This document shows positions 1-5,557 of a stretch of DNA of 6,729 nt, in pieces. This DNA comes from Deltaproteobacteria bacterium (GTDB lineage: Bacteria > Desulfobacterota > Desulfobacteria > C00003060). How positions within the stretch are numbered: position 1 is the first letter of the stretch; the number at the start of each line of letters is the position of its first letter. The translations under genes and the position numbers were made by a program. The DNA lies in NCBI GenBank assembly GCA_030667105.1, contig DAOUWN010000122.1, positions 1-6,729 of the forward strand. The letters are read 5' to 3'. The notes beneath the pieces were generated by a model that was not told the origin of the DNA, searched no databases, and saw only the letters and a program-made list of their open reading frames with translations.

Positions 1-438
1 GAGATTCGCAAGGATGCAGGGATGTTCGAAAACAAACAGGCTGTTGCCAGGGCTGCTGCTGAAAGGGAGGCAGACAAGGAGAAGTTGCTGGGGCTGCTGC
101 ATGAGATGTGCCTTCTTTCTGTTGAGTGTGGCACAGACCCAAAGGCCTATCCTGAGGTTACTGGTGAGATTCACAATGCCGTGGTGGGCTTTCTTGCCCT
201 GGCGTCGGCCAAGCTCTTTGTGTTGAGCCAGGAAGACTTGCTTAAGGATGACAGGCAGCAAAATCTGCCGGGAACGACCAATGAATACCCGAATTGGTCC
301 CTGAAAATGAAGTATGGCCTGGAACAACTTCGCATGGACCCGAAGGCGAGTGGTTTTTGCGAGATGTTTCGCACCTGGATAGACAGATCAGGGCGAAAGA
401 AAATAACTCAAGAAATTTCAGCAGCGCGGTTGCCGTAA
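1..438 (+). CDS. malQ: 4-alpha-glucanotransferase (MalQ-like), C-terminal end, 5' partial
   Basis: The frame is open from the first base, so the gene starts outside the window and about 145 residues are visible. The family moves alpha-1,4-glucan chains between maltodextrins in the cytoplasm, in glycogen and maltose metabolism. The clearest sign is the late signature D-L-L-K-D-D-R-Q-Q-N-L-P-G-T-T followed by N-E-Y-P-N-W (bases about 235-297), which matches the end of the GH77 barrel, where the form N-L-P-G-T-x-x-x-x-P-N-W is characteristic. After it comes the usual short helical tail (K-Y-G-L-E-Q-L, then F-R-T-W-I-D-R-S-G). The catalytic acids lie upstream of the window and cannot be checked. 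The usual P-N-W-R-R-K is P-N-W-S-L-K here, a mild deviation. The ATG at base 22 is an internal methionine. The next gene starts 47 bases downstream on the same strand. Confidence 0.8.
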   Translation, partial: EIRKDAGMFENKQAVARAAAEREADKEKLLGLLHEMCLLSVECGTDPKAYPEVTGEIHNAVVGFLALASAKLFVLSQEDLLKDDRQQNLPGTTNEYPNWSLKMKYGLEQLRMDPKASGFCEMFRTWIDRSGRKKITQEISAARLP

Positions 439-485
439 CCCCATATTATTGAGTTACGAAAAAAATACCAACATAGAGGTGTGTC

Positions 486-767
486 ATGTCAAAGAAGAAG
501 CAAACTGAAACTTCTCTGAGGCCGGAAATCACCAGAGAACTCAACAAGGTCAAGAAGGCAAAAGAGGAGACGGAAAAGGTCAAGAAGGCTATTCGGCCCA
601 AGGAAGAAAAGATTTTGGAACAGATGCAAAAGGCCAGAGTCAAGGACGTCGAGCGCAAGATCCTGAGGGATCCTGACTATGACAAACACAAGAAGGCAGA
701 CAAGAAGATCGGGGGAGTTCGGGGAAAATTTCGCCCATCGCTTGAAAGGACGCGCAAACGAACCTGA
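486..767 (+). CDS. small, highly charged coiled-coil protein of unknown function
   Basis: This 93-residue protein is not recognised as a member of a named family. It starts at an ATG preceded by AGAGGTG (about 475-481), a reasonable ribosome binding site. Lysine, arginine and glutamate dominate, giving a strongly basic protein. Residues about 11-62 should form a long amphipathic helix or coiled coil. The segment K-V-K-K-A occurs at residues 21-25 and again at 31-35, and the DNA under it repeats 14 identical bases 30 bases apart (546-559 and 576-589), suggesting a small internal duplication. The tail (residues 76-93) is glycine- and arginine-rich and probably disordered. There is no signal peptide or membrane segment and no cysteine. 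Composition would suit a nucleic-acid- or ribosome-associated protein, but that is inference. Low-complexity sequence makes distant similarity searches unreliable. It follows the glucanotransferase on the same strand but need not be related to it. Confidence 0.7.
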   Translation: MSKKKQTETSLRPEITRELNKVKKAKEETEKVKKAIRPKEEKILEQMQKARVKDVERKILRDPDYDKHKKADKKIGGVRGKFRPSLERTRKRT

Positions 768-780
768 TACAATTCGTAAC

Positions 781-905
781 CGTTCACGGATTCAGAAGTT
801 CAAGGGTTCAGGGTTTACCAAAAATCTGAACCGTTGATTCGTGGTTTCATCCTGCCGTACATCTGGCGGGTCAACGCAAGAAAGGTAACCCTGAACCTGT
901 GAACG
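781..905. repeat. phased 8-base TTCA repeats in inverted orientation
   Basis: Reading the + strand, TTCA recurs at exactly 8-base steps at 783, 791, 799 and 807 (units TTCACGGA, TTCAGAAG, TTCAAGGG, TTCAGGGT), followed by a degenerate TTACCAAA at 815. Reading the - strand from 905, the same pattern returns: CG, TTCACAGG (plus 903-896), TTCAGGGT (895-888), then TACC. The outer ends CGTTCAC (781-787) and GTGAACG (899-905) are exact reverse complements, so the block is an imperfect inverted repeat. A further degenerate inverted copy lies at about 825-846. A small hairpin with 6-bp arms, one pair being G-T, sits between at 851-856 and 865-870. No T-run follows, so this is not an obvious terminator. 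It could be a dispersed palindromic repeat of the genome or a regulator-binding array ahead of the HIT operon. No open frame here is convincing as a gene. Confidence 0.6.
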
Positions 906-960
906 CCCACCATAATTCTCTACGTCGTCATGTGAAGCGGATCAATAATTGCTGTCAGGT

Positions 961-968
961 GAGGAGGT
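961..968 (+). promoter_or_regulatory. strong Shine-Dalgarno that decides the HIT gene start
   Basis: GAGGAGGT is a near-perfect anti-16S match. Counting from the AGGAGG core (962-967), the ATG at 969 would be only 1 base away, too close, while the in-frame ATG at 978 is 10 bases away. The second ATG is therefore the likely start, and it also puts the C-x-x-C pair at the usual N-terminal place for HIT proteins. Confidence 0.7.
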
Positions 969-977
969 ATGCGGAAT

Positions 978-1307
978 ATGCAAAAGGATTGCCTTTTTTG
1001 TCAAATCATCAGAGGGAAAAAACCGGCTGATTTTTTATTCAAGGGCGAATCCCTGGTCGTATTTAAAGACATCTATCCCGAAGCCCCTGTTCATTTGCTC
1101 ATTGTGCCCAGAATACATATCCGAAGTATCAATGAGGTCACGGATAAGGACAAAGAGATCATCTCTCAGATGATTCTCAAGGGTCAGGAGACGGCGAAGG
1201 AGCAGGGTGTTGCCGCATCAGGATACAAACTCCTTTTTAATGTGGAGCGGGGCGGCGGCCAGGCTATCTTTCACGTCCATCTTCATTTGCTCGGTGGATG
1301 GCGATAG
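978..1307 (+). CDS. HIT family nucleotide-binding protein (HinT-like)
   Basis: A 109-residue histidine triad protein. HinT-type members are small cytoplasmic dimers that hydrolyse nucleoside phosphoramidates and adenylated amines through a nucleotidylated histidine. The triad reads H-V-H-L-H-L-L at residues 99-105, with the middle histidine (101) as expected nucleophile. Upstream are the family's D-I-Y-P-E-A-P-V-H-L-L-I-V-P strand (31-44), histidine 47, the G-Y-K-L-L-F-N-V strand (82-89) and G-G-G-Q (92-95). Cysteines 5 and 8 form the C-x-x-C seen in zinc-binding bacterial HIT proteins. The start at 978 rather than 969 follows the Shine-Dalgarno spacing. The C-terminus is unusual: after L-L-G-G the protein ends W-R-stop, whereas HinT-type proteins normally continue with about ten more residues (G-G-R-x-x-x-W-P-P-G or similar). 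This could be a natural short form or a frameshift near 1298. It is probably the first gene of the seven-gene run. HIT membership is sure; the physiological substrate is unknown. Confidence 0.92.
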   Translation: MQKDCLFCQIIRGKKPADFLFKGESLVVFKDIYPEAPVHLLIVPRIHIRSINEVTDKDKEIISQMILKGQETAKEQGVAASGYKLLFNVERGGGQAIFHVHLHLLGGWR

Positions 1308-1357
1308 GAAATTCTGGATTGCAGGTTGCGAGATTGAAACCCAAACGGCCTCCGGCA

Positions 1358-2116
1358 ATGAAAAAAACAAGAATCGCCGTTCAGATCTACGAGATACAGG
1401 ATCCAAGGGAGGCCGAGGGGGTTATCGAGCTTGGTGTTGACCGCATTGGAAGTGTTATCCTCTCCGAGAAAGACTGGAAGTCGCCGGCCGTAAAGGAGGC
1501 AATCCTTGTCTCAAAGGCAAGTCGGGTGAAGCACAGTCTGATTCCGCTATTTGATACAAAAGACGTGTTGTTTCAGGCCATTGAATACTACGAGCCGGAT
1601 ATTGTACATTTTTGCGAATCTCTGTATACTGCCCAAGGCGGCAGGATGCCTTGGGAGGCTCTTGTTGAACTTCATATTTCAATAAAAGAGCGATTCCCAA
1701 GAATTGAGCTTATGCGCTCTGTTCCCATTCCCACCCCAACAAGCATTGAGAGGATTCCGACACTGGAAATCGCCAGATGTTTTGAGGCCGCAAGCGATTA
1801 TTTTCTAACCGACACGTGGCTTGGCAATGAGCCAGTTGAAGGGTATTTGGGCATCACAGGATTCACGTGCAACTGGATTTCGGCCGGTCGGCTTGTTGAG
1901 TCGAGTTCAATCCCTGTCATTCTGGCTGGCGGACTGTCACCAGAAAATGTCTATGAAGGGGTAATGGCTGTCAAACCCTTTGGTGTAGATAGCTGCACAA
2001 GAACCAACGCACGAGATGGAAATGGAAAACCTGTTCGATTCAAAAAGGACTATGAGAAAGTCAAGGTCTTTGTTAAAGAAGTACGTCGGGCTGAAAAGGA
2101 TCTTTTTGACTCCTGA
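1358..2116 (+). CDS. TrpF-like (phosphoribosylanthranilate isomerase-related) barrel protein, catalytic Cys absent
   Basis: The 252-residue product follows the TrpF pattern from end to end. The first strand and helix read V-Q-I-Y-E-I-Q-D-P-R-E-A with G-V-D-R-I-G-S-V (residues 8-33), against V-K-I-C-G-I-T-x-x-x-D-A and G-A-D-A-x-G-F-V in TrpF. Late motifs are Y-F-L-T-D-T (148-153), G-I-T-G-F-T-C-N-W (165-173), V-I-L-A-G-G-L-S-P-E-N-V (187-198) and K-P-F-G-V-D-S (206-212). TrpF opens the ribose ring of phosphoribosylanthranilate using a Cys general base and an Asp general acid. The Cys of K-I-C-G is tyrosine here (residue 11), while the Asp is kept (152). The Q-L-H-G motif is also lost, replaced by I-V-H-F-C-E (82-87), and the middle is longer than in typical proteins of about 200 residues. 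The phosphate-binding half is better preserved, so it probably binds a sugar phosphate but may not be an isomerase. No other trp gene is nearby. The ATG at 1358 matches the family N-terminus; an in-frame ATG at 1298 overlapping the HIT gene would add 20 residues. Confidence 0.8.
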   Translation: MKKTRIAVQIYEIQDPREAEGVIELGVDRIGSVILSEKDWKSPAVKEAILVSKASRVKHSLIPLFDTKDVLFQAIEYYEPDIVHFCESLYTAQGGRMPWEALVELHISIKERFPRIELMRSVPIPTPTSIERIPTLEIARCFEAASDYFLTDTWLGNEPVEGYLGITGFTCNWISAGRLVESSSIPVILAGGLSPENVYEGVMAVKPFGVDSCTRTNARDGNGKPVRFKKDYEKVKVFVKEVRRAEKDLFDS

Positions 2117-2132
2117 ACGAAGCAACGACGAT

Positions 2133-2139
2133 GGGAGGG
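2133..2139 (+). promoter_or_regulatory. Shine-Dalgarno that decides the start of the 118-residue gene
   Basis: GGGAGGG lies just ahead of the ATG at 2143. The alternative in-frame ATG at 2131 overlaps this purine run and has no comparable site upstream, so 2143 is preferred. Confidence 0.6.
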
Positions 2140-2142
2140 CAC

Positions 2143-2499
2143 ATGACAGAGAAAGAGGCGATCCTCGGTTTCATGATGGGTGAAAGAATGAAGGCCAGCC
2201 TCATAGTGGCTTCGCAACTGGCCATGGTGATTGAGGGGCTTTCGGATAGTGAAAAAGGAGGGGCGAACAAAGTCTTTTCCACTTTCTTGAGATCTTTGTA
2301 TCAAGACATCGGACTGGCCCACAAGGTCTCACCGCAAGAGGAATGGGCGAAGATTCGAGAAGAACTCGACAATGGCCTGACCATGGTCGATTCAAACGCT
2401 TCCGCCGGTGCCATGGATGGCTTCTCGCGTGCTATCAGCCAATCCACAACAATCAGCCACAGGACTATGAGTTTTCTCATGGAAAAGGGACTCCTGTGA
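2143..2499 (+). CDS. small, probably all-helical protein of unknown function
   Basis: A 118-residue protein not recognised as a member of any family. It begins 26 bases after the TrpF-like gene and ends 12 bases before the methyltransferase gene, so it is very likely co-expressed with both. The sequence reads as several amphipathic helices: residues 1-33 with many methionines and alanines (F-M-M-G-E-R-M-K-A-S at 10-19), about 42-61, and 66-82. A Ser/Thr-rich stretch at 84-108 includes S-T-T-I-S-H-R-T-M-S (100-109). It has no cysteine, signal peptide or clear membrane segment. The hydrophobic 18-30 stretch is short and interrupted by polar residues. No catalytic motif is visible. A small helical partner or regulatory subunit for a neighbouring enzyme is a guess from position only. 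The start at 2143 is chosen because GGGAGGG directly precedes it. Confidence 0.75.
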   Translation: MTEKEAILGFMMGERMKASLIVASQLAMVIEGLSDSEKGGANKVFSTFLRSLYQDIGLAHKVSPQEEWAKIREELDNGLTMVDSNASAGAMDGFSRAISQSTTISHRTMSFLMEKGLL

Positions 2500-2511
2500 A
2501 CGGATTCGGGC

Positions 2512-3150
2512 ATGAAGCCGACTAACGACGAAATCAGGAGAATCAACCAGGTCCAGCGGGATTTCTTCAGTGGCCTTATCCACGTCTTTGATCCGCCTCT
2601 GCCCGAAGGCGTGCCTGAACGCTTGGAACAGATTGTGGCTTCTGCCAGGATAAATAAAAGAGACACTGTTCTGGATGTGGGTTCAGGTACAGGCATATTG
2701 ATTCCGTTGATCCGGGCTTATGAACCACGGACCATATTTGCCTGTGACCTTTCGGAGGCTATGCTGGCGCACCTCAGAAAACAGTATCCGTATGCCCATG
2801 CCATTGCTGCGGACATCCGGAACATAAGTCTTTCTGGCGAGAGTATTGATGTAGTCATGATGAACGCCTGTTATCCGAATATTGTGGACAAAGACAGCAG
2901 TATTGCCAACATTAGCCGGATGATGAAACCAAACGGGCGCATGGTGATAAGTCATCCTATGGGCAAATCGTTTATTGACTCATTGAAAGAGAAGTCCCCT
3001 TTCCCTTTGGATGATTTTCCGCAGAGATCGGAGGCTCAAGACTTGTTTGAGCCCTATGGATTCGAGATTCAAGATCTGATTGATGAGCCCCGGCTGTATA
3101 TCCTGGTAGCCGCAAAAAAGGATAGGGTAGAGCGGCGGTATCATGAGTGA
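2512..3150 (+). CDS. class I SAM-dependent methyltransferase
   Basis: A 212-residue cytoplasmic methyltransferase of the Rossmann-like class I fold. Motif I, the S-adenosylmethionine-binding loop, is V-L-D-V-G-S-G-T-G at residues 53-61. The acidic end of strand 2, which binds the ribose hydroxyls, is C-D-L-S-E-A-M-L (78-85) with Asp79. Motif III is A-A-D-I-R-N-I (99-105). Strand 4 reads D-V-V-M-M-N-A-C-Y-P-N-I (113-124), and the post-motif is M-M-K-P-N-G-R-M-V-I (137-146). Length and layout match ubiquinone/menaquinone-biosynthesis-like small-molecule methyltransferases, but the substrate cannot be read from these motifs. The N-terminal 45 residues (W-free, charged helix, then D-P-P-L-P-E-G) could form a substrate lid. 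The gene overlaps the following membrane-protein gene by 8 bases, pointing to translational coupling. No obvious Shine-Dalgarno precedes the ATG, which lies 12 bases after the previous stop. Confidence 0.9.
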   Translation: MKPTNDEIRRINQVQRDFFSGLIHVFDPPLPEGVPERLEQIVASARINKRDTVLDVGSGTGILIPLIRAYEPRTIFACDLSEAMLAHLRKQYPYAHAIAADIRNISLSGESIDVVMMNACYPNIVDKDSSIANISRMMKPNGRMVISHPMGKSFIDSLKEKSPFPLDDFPQRSEAQDLFEPYGFEIQDLIDEPRLYILVAAKKDRVERRYHE

Positions 3151-3685
3151 GGAAGCAGACTATTTCAAGGAAAAGCTCCGAAACCTCACTAAGAAAGGGG
3201 CAATTGGTGGCGGCTGCATATTACTCCTCCTCGTCGTCGTACTGGGATATTTTGGGATTTCTCGACCTGTCATTATAATCGTTCCTGACTGCGCCGGCAT
3301 CCATGTCAGGAACCAAGGAACCATGAATGCGGTCATATACAAAGTGGACGCCTTTTGGTATTGGGCCGGCCAGGTGGCATTGTTGGCCAATATGCCTGAA
3401 ATCCACCAGAGGGTTGAGTCCGAGGCAACTCCTGTCAGGTTGCAGGTCCCGGATATCCCTGGCCCTGCTGGTGGAATCCAGCAAAGGGAACACTGTTACA
3501 TGAAGTTGGCGGTTCGCTACCGAATACCTGGTGTGCCCGTGTTCAGGTATACGACCTTATTGTACTTCAAGTATGATCCGGACCGTGAGTCATGGATTTC
3601 GACAAAGAGCATCCCGGCCAAATACAGATCCCTTGGAAGCCTGGGAGTAGGCAATGTCGGCAAACTTGAAGTGAGTTTTCATTAG
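3143..3685 (+). CDS. single-pass membrane protein of unknown function
   Basis: A 180-residue protein with a short charged N-terminus (K-L-R-N-L-T-K-K at 11-18), one hydrophobic segment at about 19-39 rich in Gly, Leu and Val, and a larger soluble part (about 42-180). By the positive-inside rule the N-terminus is cytoplasmic and the C-terminal part lies in the periplasm; an uncleaved signal anchor is most likely. The soluble part has many alternating hydrophobic residues (I-I-I-V-P, V-I-Y-K-V-D-A-F-W-Y-W at 64-74, Y-T-T-L-L-Y-F-K-Y at 136-144), so a beta-rich fold is expected. Three cysteines (25, 50, 118) include two in the soluble part that could pair. No family is recognised. The start overlaps the methyltransferase by 8 bases, and the next gene begins 1 base after its stop, so it is tightly built into the operon. 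It might act with the downstream MORN_2 membrane protein and transporter, but only position suggests this. Confidence 0.75.
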   Translation: MSEEADYFKEKLRNLTKKGAIGGGCILLLLVVVLGYFGISRPVIIIVPDCAGIHVRNQGTMNAVIYKVDAFWYWAGQVALLANMPEIHQRVESEATPVRLQVPDIPGPAGGIQQREHCYMKLAVRYRIPGVPVFRYTTLLYFKYDPDRESWISTKSIPAKYRSLGSLGVGNVGKLEVSFH

Positions 3686-3686
3686 T

Positions 3687-4370
3687 GTGAACGGAACAAT
3701 GCCAGAGCCTGAAAAAGTCACGTTGTATTGGTCAAGGGGGCCATATTTTTGGCGGCCAAGATCCATTTATGCGAAGGGCTGCCTGGTTGAAGGAAAACGG
3801 CACGGAAAATGGGTGTTCTGGTACAAGAACGGACAGAAGCAATTAGAAGGGGAATACATAAAAGAAAAAAAAAGCGGCATTTGGGTGAAGTGGACCGAAA
3901 ACGGAGCCAGGATTACGGAGGGCGAATTCCTCTATGGAAAGATGCATGGCAAGTGGACAGACTGGCATAGCAGCGGCCAAAAGGCGCTTGAAAGTCACTG
4001 GGTTATGGGCAGAAGAGATGGCACGTGGACGTATTGGGGAGTTGATGGATCATTGGAGAAAAGAGAACATTATGACCACAATCTTGAGGAAGATAAAAGA
4101 TATTCAATTCATACGGATCTTGAGACAAAGGAGCGTGTCAGGGAGGTCCAAAGAGAAAGTTTGCGTAGAAGCTGGGAAAGGCTTGTGGGTAGATCCGTTG
4201 CCAGCATTGTAAAGCCGTGGCACATTGCCTGCTGGATACTGATATTCGTACCCACCTTGAGTCTGATGAATGGAAAAACGCCGTGGCGCAGCGCAGCCAT
4301 GGCAGGTATTCTGGCCTTCCTTGTCACGAGTCTCCTTGCGTGGAGCCTTGAGAGAAGACGGCCAAAATGA
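3687..4370 (+). CDS. MORN_2-repeat protein with two C-terminal membrane helices
   Basis: The 227-residue product carries four tandem repeats of about 23-25 residues of the YwqK/MORN_2 type, at about 36-58, 59-83, 84-107 and 108-130. Each has the pattern G-(K/R)-x-x-G-x-W-x-x-W/Y-x-x-x-G followed by a charged strand, for example G-K-R-H-G-K-W-V-F-W-Y-K-N-G-Q. These repeats form stacked beta hairpins; automatic annotation often labels them YwqK-family antitoxin, but their function is mostly undefined. A charged helical linker (about 131-168) leads to two hydrophobic segments (about 178-195 and 203-220), with an R-R-R-P-K tail. This predicts repeats and tail both on the cytoplasmic side, anchored by a hairpin of two helices. 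The start is GTG at 3687, one base after the previous stop. An in-frame ATG at 3699 is an alternative and neither has a strong Shine-Dalgarno. Its stop overlaps the transporter start (ATGA), so the two are probably coupled and may act together. Confidence 0.85.
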   Translation: MNGTMPEPEKVTLYWSRGPYFWRPRSIYAKGCLVEGKRHGKWVFWYKNGQKQLEGEYIKEKKSGIWVKWTENGARITEGEFLYGKMHGKWTDWHSSGQKALESHWVMGRRDGTWTYWGVDGSLEKREHYDHNLEEDKRYSIHTDLETKERVREVQRESLRRSWERLVGRSVASIVKPWHIACWILIFVPTLSLMNGKTPWRSAAMAGILAFLVTSLLAWSLERRRPK

Positions 4371-5479
4371 GAAGGATGACTACCATGGATAAAAACCTGG
4401 GCCATGAAACGCCTGAACAAGCCTCCACACAGATGATATTCAGGTACTTCATCATCATATTCCTGATTACTATCTTTCTTGTGGGCAAAGTCCTGTGGCC
4501 CTTTGTGTCTATTCTGGTCCTTGGCTTTGTGTTGACTGGTATTTTCTATCCGGTTTACAGCTTCTTTGCCAAGAAGATGCGGCCAGTACTTTCTTCGTTT
4601 ATCACGTGTACGATTATTTTTTTGGTGGTTTTTGTGCCATTGGTGTTCATAATAGGCGCCCTTTCCAAGGAAGCATACAACCTGTATGTCATGGGTACCA
4701 ATGCTGCCATAAACCAGGATTTTAAGGAACTCCTGCAAAACAGCCAAATTATAGGACGTATCGAAGGCATTCTTGCAGACTTTAACATCAAGCTAGGTGT
4801 TGAGCACCTCAACAAAGGCTTGTCCGAGCTTGGAAGGTTCGTCGGCCTGTTTCTCTACGAGCAAGTGAGCACCGTTGCTACAAACGTCTTGAAGTTTGTC
4901 ATTAACTTTGCCTTTATGCTCCTGATCATCTTCTTCTTGCTAATTGACGGCAAAGACCTTATCGCTTTCTTTATAGAGCTTTCTCCGCTTCCTGAGGATC
5001 AAGATAGAAAACTCATGGACAAGTTCCATGCCATGGCCTCGGTAGTCCTTGTAGTGAACGGTATATCCGGACTGATTCAAGGAACTCTGGGAGGCATTGT
5101 TTTTGTTCTGTTTGGTCTAGGTTCGCCCTTCCTTTGGGGCTCAATCATGGCCATCCTGGCGTTTTTCCCCATTGTGGGCATTGGCGCTGTCTTTATTCCG
5201 GCTTCTATCTATCTGTTCCTGAATGGTAGGATAGCAGCAGGTATTTTCTTCATCGTTTTTTTCCTGGTTATTTCCTCTACCATAGAATATGTAGTTAAAC
5301 CCAGACTCGTGGGAAATAGGGTCAAAATGCACACACTCCTGGTCATTCTTTCTGTTCTGGGTGGCCTAAAAGTCTTCGGGATCTTGGGAATTATATACGG
5401 TCCCCTGGTCATCACAGCATTTTTGACTCTTACCAGTATCTATCGTTCAAGTTATGAAACCTTCATGAGAAAGACTTAA
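4367..5479 (+). CDS. AI-2E family transporter (PerM/TqsA-type membrane protein)
   Basis: A 370-residue polytopic inner-membrane protein of the AI-2E transporter family, whose members export autoinducer-2 (TqsA), act as Na+/H+ antiporters in some bacteria, or are uncharacterised (PerM). Hydrophobic segments occur at about 25-41, 44-66, 78-100, 175-194, 225-250, 254-285, 288-306 and 322-355, the usual pattern of about eight helices. The soluble stretch at about 101-165 between the third and fourth helices is also typical. The family's late signature is clear: L-P-E-D-Q-D at 208-213, P-I-V-G-I-G-A-V-F-I-P (268-278), and V-K-P-R-L-V-G-N-R-V-K-M-H-T-L-L (310-325) leading to G-G-L-x-x-F-G-I-L-G-I-I-Y-G-P-L (332-347). 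The substrate cannot be deduced. The ATG at 4367 overlaps the previous stop by 4 bases; another ATG at 4385, 9 bases after GAGAAGG, would remove 6 residues and is about as likely. Last gene of the run; a hairpin follows 17 bases downstream. Confidence 0.92.
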   Translation: MRRMTTMDKNLGHETPEQASTQMIFRYFIIIFLITIFLVGKVLWPFVSILVLGFVLTGIFYPVYSFFAKKMRPVLSSFITCTIIFLVVFVPLVFIIGALSKEAYNLYVMGTNAAINQDFKELLQNSQIIGRIEGILADFNIKLGVEHLNKGLSELGRFVGLFLYEQVSTVATNVLKFVINFAFMLLIIFFLLIDGKDLIAFFIELSPLPEDQDRKLMDKFHAMASVVLVVNGISGLIQGTLGGIVFVLFGLGSPFLWGSIMAILAFFPIVGIGAVFIPASIYLFLNGRIAAGIFFIVFFLVISSTIEYVVKPRLVGNRVKMHTLLVILSVLGGLKVFGILGIIYGPLVITAFLTLTSIYRSSYETFMRKT

Positions 5480-5492
5480 GGGCTCTTGGCGC

Positions 5493-5539
5493 AAAAAAGC
5501 AACTGACCCCGATTACTTCTCGTACGGGGTCAGTTGCTT
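5493..5539 (-). terminator. Rho-independent terminator of the surface-protein gene, shared hairpin of convergent genes
   Basis: AAGCAACTGACCCCG (5497-5511) and CGGGGTCAGTTGCTT (5525-5539) form a perfect 15-bp stem around a 13-base loop. TAC (5514-5516) and GTA (5522-5524) can extend the stem past a 2-base bulge. On the - strand the stem runs into six T's (plus A 5498-5493), the signature of an intrinsic terminator. It sits 18 bases after the stop of the - strand gene. On the + strand no T-run follows (TTGGACG), so termination of the transporter transcript here would be weaker, although the same hairpin lies 17 bases after its stop. Confidence 0.82.
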
Positions 5540-5557
5540 GGACGATCATCTAGCGCT

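Noticed and set aside
851..870. Hairpin CCTGCC/GGCGGG as a terminator of the coiled-coil gene
   Set aside because: No T-run follows on either strand and one pair is G-T; it is reported only as part of the repeat block.
939..952. Sigma-54-like GG-N10-GC (CGGATCAATAATTGCT) upstream of the HIT gene
   Set aside because: The spacing and TTGC half fit, but the -24 half matches only at GG, and the predicted start of transcription (about 963) would fall inside the Shine-Dalgarno sequence.
1207..1440. + strand open frame overlapping the HIT and TrpF-like genes
   Set aside because: It overlaps two supported genes in another frame and gives a low-complexity product; considered only as a possible frameshifted tail of the HIT protein.
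2301..2696. - strand open frame of 131 codons
   Set aside because: Antisense shadow of the 118-residue gene and the methyltransferase, whose motif I is unmistakable on the + strand.
3687..4370. Reading the MORN_2 protein as half of a toxin-antitoxin pair
   Set aside because: The YwqK antitoxin label comes from similarity of repeats only; neither neighbour resembles a toxin and the protein has membrane helices.
4109..4747. Long - strand open frame (212 codons) opposite the MORN_2 and transporter genes
   Set aside because: It lies antisense to two well-supported coding regions, shows no recognisable motif and has no ribosome binding site that would favour it.
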